From NCBI GenBank assembly GCA_017470525.1, contig JAFUYM010000069.1, positions 1 through 37,035 on the forward strand: 37,035 nucleotides of DNA, read 5' to 3'. Source of the stretch: Bacteroidaceae bacterium. Its GTDB lineage: Bacteria; Bacteroidota; Bacteroidia; Bacteroidales; Bacteroidaceae. A program made the translations under genes and the position numbers. Below are positions 1 through 7,491 of this stretch, piece by piece; position 1 is the first letter of the stretch; every line of letters starts with the position of its first letter. The notes beneath the pieces were generated by a model. It was not told where the DNA came from, did not search any database, and saw only the letters and a list, made by a program, of their open reading frames with translations.

Positions 1-336
1 CAAGAAAGACCTATTTTTATTGTTTTTATCTATTTTTCTCTTAACATAGTTATTGGGAGCGTTGCCCCAAGTGTTTTTCTTTCGTCCGCCGAAGGCGATA
101 ACTACACATGAATAGGACAAAATTATCTTTTCTTAAAAAGAGATGGCACAAGATGTGATGAAAAGGGCGATTTCTTGAGTTTTCCTCAAAAAACGTGTAA
201 TTGTTTTAATGATAGGTGGTTGCAGAAAAATGGGCACCCAGCGCGAAATGACAGGCGCTGGGTGCTCGTAATTTTATGCGCTGAGTGCGTCAAATGACAC
301 GCGCTGGGTGCGCATATAGGAAAATATTGACATCGG
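1..336 (-). repeat. Element A copy 1 (left edge, cut by window)
   Basis: This copy reads on the minus strand. Its 5' end (about 336) faces the 3' end of purN, some 60 bases away. It holds the three 23-bp units and terminator hairpin (226-313), a conserved AT-rich stretch with ATAGGACAAAATTAT near 112-127, and one arm of the long inverted repeat ending in the CGTCCGCCGAAGGCGATAA block (86-104). The other arm would lie left of the window. Between the arms it has its own short hairpin around 50-75 that the other copies lack. It is homologous along most of its length to 6442-6849, 14791-15171 and 36322-36674. Confidence 0.85.
226..268 (-). terminator. Element A1 terminator hairpin
   Basis: Reading the minus strand, GAGCACCCAGCGC, a 10-base loop and GCGCTGGGTGCCC form the stem, followed by five T. 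One A-C mismatch breaks the second base pair. It lies about 130 bases beyond the purN stop and would serve as the purN terminator. Confidence 0.65.
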
Positions 337-394
337 TACTGGAGAGGGGTGGGGCACAGGGAGGATGTGCCTCTGCTGACCGATGGGTGTGCCG

Positions 395-976
395 CTACTG
401 GATGTTGCGCTTGATGACCTGCTCAATGACCACGGGGAAGTGCTTCATCTCCAGTTGGTGCACCTTCTCGGCAATGTCGTCGGGCGTGTCGGTCGGGTCG
501 AGTGCCACCGAGTACTGGGCGATGTGCTCGCCCTTGTCCAGTTCGGGGTTGACGAAGTGGATGGTGATGCCCGAACGCTTCTCGCCCGCTGCCTTCACCG
601 CCTCGTGCACGTGGTGCCCCCACATGCCTTTGCCGCCATACTTGGGCAGGAGGGCGGGGTGGATGTTGATGATGCGGTTGGGGAACATGTCGATGAGATA
701 GGTGGGGATTTTGGGCAGGAAGCCCGCCAGGATGATGTAGTCGCAGTCGCGTACGGTGCGGATGACGGTGCGTGGCTCGTCGAGCAGTTGCTGGCGGGTG
801 ATGACGGCGGTGGGCACACCGAGCCGTTCGGCGCGCACCAGCGCGTAGGCATCGGCGCGGCTGCTCACGACGATGGGTATCTCCACTTCGGGTTTGTCCT
901 GGAAGTAGCGGATGATGTTCTCGCAGTTGGTGCCGCCTCCTGTGACGAAGATGGCGAGTCTAGTCGGTCGTGTCAT
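395..976 (-). CDS. purN: Phosphoribosylglycinamide formyltransferase
   Basis: This is the folate-dependent GAR transformylase of de novo purine synthesis. It transfers the formyl group of 10-formyltetrahydrofolate to GAR in the cytoplasm. The 193-residue product has the usual family length. It shows the glycine-rich N-terminal loop (VTGGGTN, 11-17), the SSRADA segment (38-43) and the catalytic set: NIHPALLPKYGG with Asn104 and His106, and the aspartate of PELDKG (Asp147). The ATG at 976 is chosen because homologous sequence begins a few residues later (LAIF); a longer reading to 1030 adds only residues without family similarity. It follows the DUF1232 gene by 50 bases on the same strand and is probably co-transcribed with it. 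Confidence 0.95.
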   Translation of the reverse strand: MTRPTRLAIFVTGGGTNCENIIRYFQDKPEVEIPIVVSSRADAYALVRAERLGVPTAVITRQQLLDEPRTVIRTVRDCDYIILAGFLPKIPTYLIDMFPNRIINIHPALLPKYGGKGMWGHHVHEAVKAAGEKRSGITIHFVNPELDKGEHIAQYSVALDPTDTPDDIAEKVHQLEMKHFPVVIEQVIKRNIQ

Positions 977-1026
977 TTTCTCTTTCTGTATGTCGTGAGT
1001 AATATTCCGGGGTTTCTGTGCGGGTT

Positions 1027-1485
1027 TCACCCTATCTGCAGCGGTGGAATCTCCTCGAACTCGATGTCCTCAATCTCCTCCACGGCAGCCTCTTCCTCCT
1101 CGCGGCTCCGCCGGCTCAGGAAGAAGCGGTAGCGGTCCAGTTCGTCGGCAAACTCGTGGGTGGCCCACAGCAGAATCGCCGTGTCGTCGATGAGACCCGC
1201 CACGGGAATCCAGTCGGGCAGCGCGTCCACCGGCGTGACCACATAGACGAGCGCACCCACGATGACCGTCAGGTTCAGCACGTTGTAGCCCTTGTACTTG
1301 CCCGTGAACACGTCGCGGATGTACTGGCAGATGAAGAGGAACTCCTCCTTCACCGACTGCAGTCCTTCCTTGCTGGCATACTTCTTCACCGACTTGAACA
1401 ACTCCTTGAGTTTGCCCGGGTGTGTGGCGTAGTATCTGCCAGCGGCAGCCCATCCGCCTTTCTTGAAGTACTTCGTGTAGTCCAT
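1027..1485 (-). CDS. DUF1232 (YkvA-like) membrane protein
   Basis: The 152-residue protein carries the DUF1232 signature, TPVDALPDWIPVAGLIDD at 84-101, within a hydrophobic hairpin (about 70-110). This motif is known from YkvA-type small membrane proteins whose biochemical role is unclear. The C-terminus (128-146) is very rich in glutamate. The ATG at 1485 is preceded by an AGAAAGGGACAG stretch. The reading upstream to 1569 crosses the likely promoter and is rejected. Next to purN it is probably the first gene of a two-gene transcript; no functional link to purines is evident. Confidence 0.88.
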   Translation of the reverse strand: MDYTKYFKKGGWAAAGRYYATHPGKLKELFKSVKKYASKEGLQSVKEEFLFICQYIRDVFTGKYKGYNVLNLTVIVGALVYVVTPVDALPDWIPVAGLIDDTAILLWATHEFADELDRYRFFLSRRSREEEEAAVEEIEDIEFEEIPPLQIG

Positions 1486-1526
1486 TCTTCTGTCCCTTTC
1501 TTTCGTTGGGTTGATGTTTCCGCTTG

Positions 1527-1534
1527 CAAATGTA
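1527..1534 (-). promoter_or_regulatory. Promoter -7 box for DUF1232-purN
   Basis: CAAATGTA on the plus strand is TACATTTG on the minus strand, a match to the Bacteroidota -7 consensus TAnnTTTG, about 40 bases upstream of the ATG at 1485. No clear TTG lies at the expected -33 position. Confidence 0.5.
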
Positions 1535-1580
1535 CATAAAAATCTTGATTGGTAAGCCTGTCTGAACAAAAAAAATTGAA

Positions 1581-1733
1581 TATCGGAACAAATTATCGTT
1601 AATTATCGTCAATTATCGTTTTTCCAAACCGCCTTGGCGGTGAAGGAGCAAAAAATCTTTATGGGGCAGGCTCTTGCGCCGCGGCGCAAGATAAACGATA
1701 ATTGACGATAATTAACGATAATTTGTTCCGATA
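1581..1733. repeat. Perfect 40-bp inverted repeat around a 73-bp core
   Basis: Bases 1581-1620 and 1694-1733 are perfect reverse complements. Each arm contains three tandem 10-bp copies of AATTATCGTT/C (1591-1620). The core holds two nested palindromes: CCGCCTTGGCGG (1629-1640) and TCTTGCGCCGCGGCGCAAGA (1672-1691). It lies between divergent genes, so it is not placed to terminate either. No ORF is supported inside. Confidence 0.9.
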
Positions 1734-1852
1734 ATTTCTTATGGTGCTTTCTCAAATCCTTTCAGTCTTTGTCCCCCCAAAAAACTCATTGTCAGGAAGA
1801 ACCTTTTTTGCTGTTTTTATCCACTTTTTCCACCGTTTTCACCACAAATGTG

Positions 1853-1907
1853 TCAAAATTTGAAGCCCGTGTTACGCCATGTTTCAAAATCTAAAGCCTA
1901 TGTTACG
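1853..1907. repeat. Imperfect direct repeat upstream of a secreted-protein promoter
   Basis: Two 24-base units at 1853-1876 and 1884-1907 (period 31) agree at about 20 of 24 positions. Each begins TCAAAAT and ends TGTTACG. They end 30 bases before the -7 box at 1938, which suits a regulator-binding site, but none is known to me. Confidence 0.5.
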
Positions 1908-1937
1908 TGGAAAAAATGAAATGTAACGGAATCTCCG

Positions 1938-1945
1938 TAACTTTG
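1938..1945 (+). promoter_or_regulatory. Promoter -7 box of the large secreted protein
   Basis: TAACTTTG matches TAnnTTTG exactly. The implied start near 1952 gives a leader of about 93 bases. The -33 position lacks a good TTG, so activation by a regulator is possible. Confidence 0.65.
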
Positions 1946-2044
1946 GCACCGAATTGCAAAGCCCTGTTCTTGGCGGGTGCCTGCGATACATCTAAACTAA
2001 ATCACTTTTTTATTAACACAATCTATTAACAAACAAAAAACATC

Positions 2045-5000
2045 ATGCTTATGAAAGTATTTACGAAATCTTTCTTAGCCCTGTTACTTATGATGGTAAT
2101 GGGAGTTGTTAGTGTGAATGCGAAGACGGAGCAGGTGCATGCCACCTTCGAGAATCCGAGCAACACGAACACAACTTGGGATGCTGCGACGAAGACGTTT
2201 ACGTGGTCAACCACGTATTACAACCAGTTGCGCAACATCGGTCTGCCTTCTGGCGACATCTCCAAGTACAAGAAACTGGTGGTTGACTGCACCATCGTTT
2301 CTGGCGAACAGTTCCGCATCCTTTTCTACAAGGGCGGTTCTAACCTGACACTCTACGCTAAGGACGGCGTGAACGAGTTCATCATCAAGGACGAACTGGA
2401 AGCCATCGCTCCAGACGACTACAACGAGTACCTGCTCGGCTGCGACGAAATCTGCCTTTCAGGTAACAACGGCGCTGCTCCGGGCGAGGCTGTCATTAAC
2501 GACGTCTATCTGGAGACTTATGACGACGAAGGTCAGAAGGTGTATGCCACTTTCGAGAATCCAAGCAACACCAACACTACTTGGGATGCTGAGACAAAGA
2601 CCTTCACTTGGTCAACGACTTACTACAACCAGTTGCGCAACATCGGTCTGCCTTCTGGCGACATCTCTGGCTACAAGAAGTTGGTGGTTGACTGCACCAT
2701 CAATTCTGGTGAGCAGTTCCGCATCCTCTTCTACAAGGGCGGTTCTAACCTGACACTCTACGCTAAGGACGGCGTGAACGAGTTCATCATCAAGGACGAA
2801 CTGGAAGCCATCGCTCCAGACGACTACAACGAGTATCTGCTTGCTTGCGACGAAATCTGCCTCTCTGGTAACAACGGCGCCGCTCCTGGCGAAGCCATCA
2901 TCAACTCTGTCTATCTGGAGACTTATCCAGAGAACGAGTCTGTTGATATTCCAGAAATCGTTGAGGAAGAAGACCCGGGCAAGCCTGAAGGTTATCTCGA
3001 CTTCACCGAAGAGTTTCCAAGCCTCACTCCGAAGTTGGGTGTGAAGATGGGTAACGGCGAAGTGGTGCTTGGTCAGAGGACTCAGGATGTTGTGGCTGAC
3101 CTTTCCGACTATTCTTCACTGACTGTTGTCGGCACTCCTGGTCTGAAACTCGTGTTCTACATGAACCATGAGGTGGCTGCCCAGCAGAATGCACCTGACT
3201 ATGCAGAGGAAGATGCTGGCAAGTATGTGTTCCTCGACGCACAGACAGGCGAAGACGGTCTCTACACGCTCGACCTCACTCAGTTCGACAAGCAGGACCT
3301 CAATGCTATCTGCTTGCCTTGGGACAACAGCAACAAGGGCACCGTTTGGTACATCCTGCTCAAGCCTGCTGCTCCTGTTTCATTTGCTGATGGCAAGTAC
3401 TATCTGAAGAACGTGGAGTCTGGCCGCTACTGGGGCGCTGGCAACAGTTGGGGCACACAGGCTTCTCTCTTGAAGAATCCTGAGTATGTGACCCTCATTT
3501 CCAATGAGGACGGCACATACAACCTCGAGTCACAGGTTTCCAACGGCGGAACAAGTTACTACTTCGGTGGCGACTACATGGACGGAGCACCTGTTGCAGG
3601 TGGCCTGACCATTGCCGCATCTGCTGGTCACTACACCATCGCCAATGGCGATAACTATTATGGCTATGACGGCTCTTCAACCGTCCTTGGCAAAAACCTT
3701 GCCGCTGACTCTGAGGCTGCTCTCTGGGACGTTATTTCAGAAGCAGACATGGTTGCTTCGCTTGCAGAGGCTACCGCTGATGCACCAGTAGATGCTACAT
3801 TCCTCATTCTTGCACAAGGATTTGGCCGTAATAACCGCAACGGTGGAGGTGCCAATAACGACCTTGGTTCAAAATGGATTGTTTCTGAAGACTGCACAAA
3901 CAAGAACCTTTCTGGTGGTAACAACACAAATAACTGTGCAGAGTCTTTCCACTCTGTTTTCACAGTTAGCCAGACGATTGCAGATGCTCCTAAGGGTGTT
4001 TACAAACTTACGGCTCAGGGCTTCTATCGTCAGGACGGCGACGACAACGACAATCTGCCAGTGTTCTTCATCAACGACGAGACATCTGCATTCCCACTCA
4101 AGACTGGTTCTGAAAATAGCATGTCTAATGCGTCCGAATCTTTTGCCAATGGTCTGTATGCAGCCGATCCTATCTTCATCGAACTGGCTGAAGCAGGCGA
4201 CCTCACCGTGGGTGCAAAACTTGCCGAGAACACCAACCTCTGGTGTATCTGGGACAACTTCGAGTTGACTTATTATGGTCCAGATGCAGATGTGGCTAAA
4301 ATCCAGTTTGCTGACCTCATCGCACAGGTGGAGGCTCTCCGCGCTCAGGCAGAAGGTCTGAAGGACAACGAGAACATCAGCGCCGCTACCGCTACAGCCC
4401 TTGCAGAGGCTCTCAGCGCATCTGAGGAAATTGCCGCCACCAAGGAGGCTTACTCAGCAGCCATTGCAGCGCTCACCGCTGCCAACAACAAGGCTGAAGC
4501 CGACATCAAGACGAAGGCTGCCATCGACGCTCTCTATGCTCTTGCCGAGAACACCAACGTTTACACCGCAGAGGCATACGAGACCTTCATCGGGGCTGTT
4601 GACGGCTACCAGGCTGCTTTCGACGAGGGCACTCTCACTGAGGCTGTCGTGAATCCAGAAATCGTTGCAGGCTGGCACTCTGCCAACTCGTTCGACGACC
4701 TGCTCCTCTCCGCTTGGAGCATCGGCGCAGATAAGTGTCAGGACTTCAACACCGCACTCTACATCAACACATGGTCTGTGGAAGGTGAGAGCGACGGCAC
4801 TCAGTTCAAGGTTCCATTCTTCGAGTACTGGACTGGCGACGCTAACTCGCTGGGCGCAAACAACCTCACTGCTGTGGTTGACGGTGTTCCTGCTGGCGAG
4901 TATGAAATCACAGCATGGGTACGTGTTCGCGCTAAGAACGGCACCGACGCTGCCGACGCTACCGGCATCACACTCTCTGCCAACGACGGCGAGGCTGTTG

Positions 5001-6316
5001 ACGTGACCGAAGGCGAGGCTGTGGCAGGCTCTCAGTTCAACATTGGCGAATACAAGACCACTGCCACTGTGGGCGAGGATGGCAAACTCACCATCACATT
5101 CAACGTGGCTGAAGACAACAACATCAGTTGGCTCTCGTTCAAGAACGTGAAGTATGCTGTTCCTACTGTTCCTGCCGACGCATGGGCTGAGACTGGCGAC
5201 TTCGCTGTGGTGGTTCACGACTACATCAACGGCGAGAAGAACTCATTTGTTGAGCCACGCTGGGTGGTTGACCCTGTCAGTGCTGACAACAACTGCATCG
5301 AGGTGACTTCTAACGACAACCCATCGGCAGAGTGGGACAGCCAGGTGTTCATCACCATCGCTGACGAACTCGGCACCAACGACGTGGTGAAGTTCTCCAT
5401 GGACGTGCGCGCTGACGCTGACGCAGTTGTTTCAACTCAGAGCCACACCACTCCTGGCAACTACAGCGGAGGTCTGTGGAGCGACATCAACATCACGACC
5501 GAATGGGCTACTTACGAGCAGACTTACACAGTTTCCAACGCAGAGGCTAAGACACTCGTGTTCAACCTCTCCAAGGCTGCAGAGGCTAACAACTTCTACT
5601 TCGACAACATCAAGATTTCCATCGAGAAGGCTCCAGAGTTCACATGGTCTGACAACATCATCAAGAACGGTGACCTGGAAGGCTCCGACATCAGTTGCTT
5701 CTTCGCCACCGAGCAGGGTGTGGGCGGTCCATTCAACGCTCCTATCACAGCCGGTGCAGGCAAGGACGGTTCCGCAGGCATCGAGGTTCAGTCTGCTGAC
5801 TCTCCATCACAGGATTGGGACACTCAGTTCTTCATCCGCTCGCCTTACATCCTTCCAGCCGGCACCCACATGCTCGTTGAGTTCGACTACAAGGCAGACC
5901 AGAATGCTGCTGCCGACACTCAGTCTCACCAGGAGCCAGGCGACTACAACCACTGGGCTTGCATCGGCTCTCCAAACTTCACGACCGAGTGGCAGCACTT
6001 CTCAAAGGAGGTGACCGTTGACACTTCGATGGATACAGACAGCAAGGACTTCTACACCATCACCTTCAACCTCGCCAAGGAGAAGACAGCCACGAAGTAC
6101 ACGTTCGACAACATCGCCGTGTATGTTCACAGCGACGTTCTCCCGACCCTCGAGGCTTCTCCAGAGCGTGACATCATCGACAAGCCAGAGATTCCAGTTG
6201 CCATCGAAGGCATCGCTACCGCTCAGAAGGCTAACGGCAAGTACCTCGAGAACGGTCAGGTTGTCATCCTGAAGAACGGTGTGAAGTACAACGTTGCTGG
6301 TCAGGCAATCAAGTAA
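2045..6316 (+). CDS. Large secreted multi-module carbohydrate-binding-like protein
   Basis: The 1423-residue protein has a signal peptide (1 to about 26, ending VSVNA). Three related beta-rich modules follow: two near-identical copies (about 33-159 and 168-294) and a diverged third (about 318-446). Then come a ricin-like YYLKNVESGRYWG module (about 452-575), a jelly-roll-like module (about 585-745), an alanine-rich helical segment (about 750-860) and three more carbohydrate-binding-like modules (about 870-1045, 1050-1205, 1207-1370). The last 40 residues (GQVVILKNGVKYNVAGQ) are a Prevotella-type C-terminal tail, thought to serve export or anchoring. No catalytic motif is visible, so binding or adhesion to glycans is inferred. 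ATG 2045 or 2051 may be used. It appears monocistronic, with its own promoter and terminator. Confidence 0.85.
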   Translation: MLMKVFTKSFLALLLMMVMGVVSVNAKTEQVHATFENPSNTNTTWDAATKTFTWSTTYYNQLRNIGLPSGDISKYKKLVVDCTIVSGEQFRILFYKGGSNLTLYAKDGVNEFIIKDELEAIAPDDYNEYLLGCDEICLSGNNGAAPGEAVINDVYLETYDDEGQKVYATFENPSNTNTTWDAETKTFTWSTTYYNQLRNIGLPSGDISGYKKLVVDCTINSGEQFRILFYKGGSNLTLYAKDGVNEFIIKDELEAIAPDDYNEYLLACDEICLSGNNGAAPGEAIINSVYLETYPENESVDIPEIVEEEDPGKPEGYLDFTEEFPSLTPKLGVKMGNGEVVLGQRTQDVVADLSDYSSLTVVGTPGLKLVFYMNHEVAAQQNAPDYAEEDAGKYVFLDAQTGEDGLYTLDLTQFDKQDLNAICLPWDNSNKGTVWYILLKPAAPVSFADGKYYLKNVESGRYWGAGNSWGTQASLLKNPEYVTLISNEDGTYNLESQVSNGGTSYYFGGDYMDGAPVAGGLTIAASAGHYTIANGDNYYGYDGSSTVLGKNLAADSEAALWDVISEADMVASLAEATADAPVDATFLILAQGFGRNNRNGGGANNDLGSKWIVSEDCTNKNLSGGNNTNNCAESFHSVFTVSQTIADAPKGVYKLTAQGFYRQDGDDNDNLPVFFINDETSAFPLKTGSENSMSNASESFANGLYAADPIFIELAEAGDLTVGAKLAENTNLWCIWDNFELTYYGPDADVAKIQFADLIAQVEALRAQAEGLKDNENISAATATALAEALSASEEIAATKEAYSAAIAALTAANNKAEADIKTKAAIDALYALAENTNVYTAEAYETFIGAVDGYQAAFDEGTLTEAVVNPEIVAGWHSANSFDDLLLSAWSIGADKCQDFNTALYINTWSVEGESDGTQFKVPFFEYWTGDANSLGANNLTAVVDGVPAGEYEITAWVRVRAKNGTDAADATGITLSANDGEAVDVTEGEAVAGSQFNIGEYKTTATVGEDGKLTITFNVAEDNNISWLSFKNVKYAVPTVPADAWAETGDFAVVVHDYINGEKNSFVEPRWVVDPVSADNNCIEVTSNDNPSAEWDSQVFITIADELGTNDVVKFSMDVRADADAVVSTQSHTTPGNYSGGLWSDINITTEWATYEQTYTVSNAEAKTLVFNLSKAAEANNFYFDNIKISIEKAPEFTWSDNIIKNGDLEGSDISCFFATEQGVGGPFNAPITAGAGKDGSAGIEVQSADSPSQDWDTQFFIRSPYILPAGTHMLVEFDYKADQNAAADTQSHQEPGDYNHWACIGSPNFTTEWQHFSKEVTVDTSMDTDSKDFYTITFNLAKEKTATKYTFDNIAVYVHSDVLPTLEASPERDIIDKPEIPVAIEGIATAQKANGKYLENGQVVILKNGVKYNVAGQAIK
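2141..2925 (+). repeat. 405-bp tandem duplication inside the secreted-protein gene
   Basis: The segment starting at 2141 recurs at 2546 (offset 405 bases, 135 codons). Bases 2324-2430 and 2729-2835 are identical over 107 positions, including synonymous sites, while flanking parts differ. This points to recent duplication or gene conversion. Confidence 0.9.
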
Positions 6317-6373
6317 ACACGCTGAATCAGGAACATCCGCATTCACGCGGAATGGAAATTCCTACATAAAGAG

Positions 6374-6406
6374 ATTGGAGGTGCTTCCAGGTGGGGCACC
6401 TCCAAT
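6374..6406 (+). terminator. Terminator of the large secreted-protein gene
   Basis: ATTGGAGGTGC and GCACCTCCAAT form a perfect 11-bp stem 57 bases after the stop, with a short T-rich tail. Confidence 0.75.
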
Positions 6407-6441
6407 TTCTTGTGCAGAAAGGGTGTCATATTTTTCATGGA

Positions 6442-6849
6442 CAGTTCGGGATGGAAGCGCCGATGTCAATATTCTCCTATATGCGCACCCAGCGCGTATG
6501 ATTTGGCGCACTCAGCGCATAAAATTACGGGCACCCAGCGCCTGTCATTTCGCGCTGGGTGCCCGTTTTTTTGCAAGCATCTATCATTAAAACAATTACA
6601 TGCTTTTGGAGGAAAAGACGAGGAATCGGCTTTTTCATTGCATCTTGTGCCATTTCTTTTTGAGGAAGGATAATTTTGTCCTATTCATTTGTTGTTATCG
6701 CCTTCGGCGGACGAAAGAAAAACAGAAAAAAATAGATAAAAATAATAAAAATAGGTCTTTCTTGTTTCATTTCTGTTAGACGAAGAACATGTTTTTCTCT
6801 GTTTTTCTCTATTTTTCTCTGTTTTTTCTTCGTCCGCCGAAGGCGATAA
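6442..6849 (+). repeat. Element A copy 2 (most complete)
   Basis: The element starts near CAGTTCGGGA (6442), a start shared with copy 5. It has three 23-bp units at 6483, 6506 and 6529, then the terminator hairpin. A conserved AT-rich stretch follows (6572-6694). Last comes a long inverted repeat: TTATCGCCTTCGGCGGACGA at 6695 and its complement ending at 6849. The arms carry A-tracts spaced about 10 bases apart, and CGCCTTCGGCG forms a UUCG-capped hairpin. It lies 3' of the large secreted-protein gene in the same orientation and between convergent genes. ORFs crossing it are judged noncoding. Confidence 0.88.
6527..6572 (+). terminator. Element A2 terminator hairpin
   Basis: ACGGGCACCCAGCGC, a 10-base loop and GCGCTGGGTGCCCGT make a perfect 15-bp stem followed by seven T. 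It is a textbook intrinsic terminator lying behind the gene's own terminator at 6374. Confidence 0.88.
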
Positions 6850-6900
6850 TCCCTCATTCATGTTTACAAACTTCCTCCTCACGCAATACGGATAAAATCA

Positions 6901-6934
6901 ACGTGCCCCAGCCAACACATCAGCCAGGGCACGT
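6901..6934 (-). terminator. Terminator of the nitroreductase transcript
   Basis: ACGTGCCC at 6901-6908 and GGGCACGT at 6927-6934 form an 8-bp stem just past the nitroreductase stop. On the minus strand it is followed by TGATTTTAT, a weak T tract. Confidence 0.6.
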
Positions 6935-6962
6935 CAATAATATATATTCATGTGGAAACTCC

Positions 6963-7478
6963 CTACAACTCCGTCACAATCTCCTCGAAAGCCTTCCGCG
7001 TTGTTCCGCGAGGCTTCGCGTCGGCAGCAGGGAATCCGAGCGGGATGAGCACCGCAGCCTCCTCGCTCTCAGGCAACTGCAGCAACTCATGGCAGAGCCG
7101 GGCATCGAAGTTGCACACCCAGCAAGTGCCCAAACCCTGCTCCGTGGCTGCCAGGCAAATGTGCTCGGTGGCAATCGCGATGTCGATGTCACCGTGGTCC
7201 TTCTGGTCGGTGGGGCGGTGCCACGACTGGTCGTGGCGGATGCAGCCCACGATGACCAGCGGCGCGGTGGCGAACCAGTCGCGCGGATAGGTCTGGCGCA
7301 CCTTCTGCAACGCCTCCTCCGAACGGGCGATGTAGAAGTGCCAGGGCTGGAAGTTCACTGCCGAGGGCGCGATGCGGGCGCACTCAAGGATGTAGTCGAG
7401 CCGCTCGTCATCGACGGGCTCGCTGCTGAAGGAGCGGAGGGAGAACCGCTTCTTTGCCAGGTCTTTGAATGTAGTCAT
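6963..7478 (-). CDS. Nitroreductase-family flavoprotein
   Basis: The 171-residue protein matches the short FMN-dependent nitroreductase family. Residues 11-17 (RFSLRSF) are the usual phosphate-binding start, APSAVNFQPWHFY (37-49) the flavin/substrate segment, ATEQGLGTCWV (111-121) the conserved helix, and IPLGFPAADAKPRGTTRK (145-162) the C-terminal FMN loop. Such enzymes use NAD(P)H to reduce nitro or quinone compounds; the substrate here is unknown. It starts 14 bases after the DUF4421 stop, so the two are almost certainly co-transcribed. A folded terminator follows it at 6901-6934. Confidence 0.9.
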   Translation of the reverse strand: MTTFKDLAKKRFSLRSFSSEPVDDERLDYILECARIAPSAVNFQPWHFYIARSEEALQKVRQTYPRDWFATAPLVIVGCIRHDQSWHRPTDQKDHGDIDIAIATEHICLAATEQGLGTCWVCNFDARLCHELLQLPESEEAAVLIPLGFPAADAKPRGTTRKAFEEIVTEL

Positions 7479-7491
7479 AGTGAATGTCGGG

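Noticed and set aside
383-1132. A 249-codon plus-strand frame across purN.
   Set aside because: It overlaps purN and part of the DUF1232 gene and has no domain, promoter or ribosome site.
6483-6566. 13-base repeats separated by 10-base spacers, at first glance CRISPR-like.
   Set aside because: Only three units, spacers of 10 bases that are themselves conserved between copies, no cas genes; they belong to the terminator structure.
6294-6673. Overlapping frames of 98 and 87 codons inside element A copy 2, with a similar peptide in copy 3.
   Set aside because: Similarity is equal in all frames, copy 5 shifts frame by an added base, and changes fall in pairs that keep hairpins, so the element is read as noncoding.
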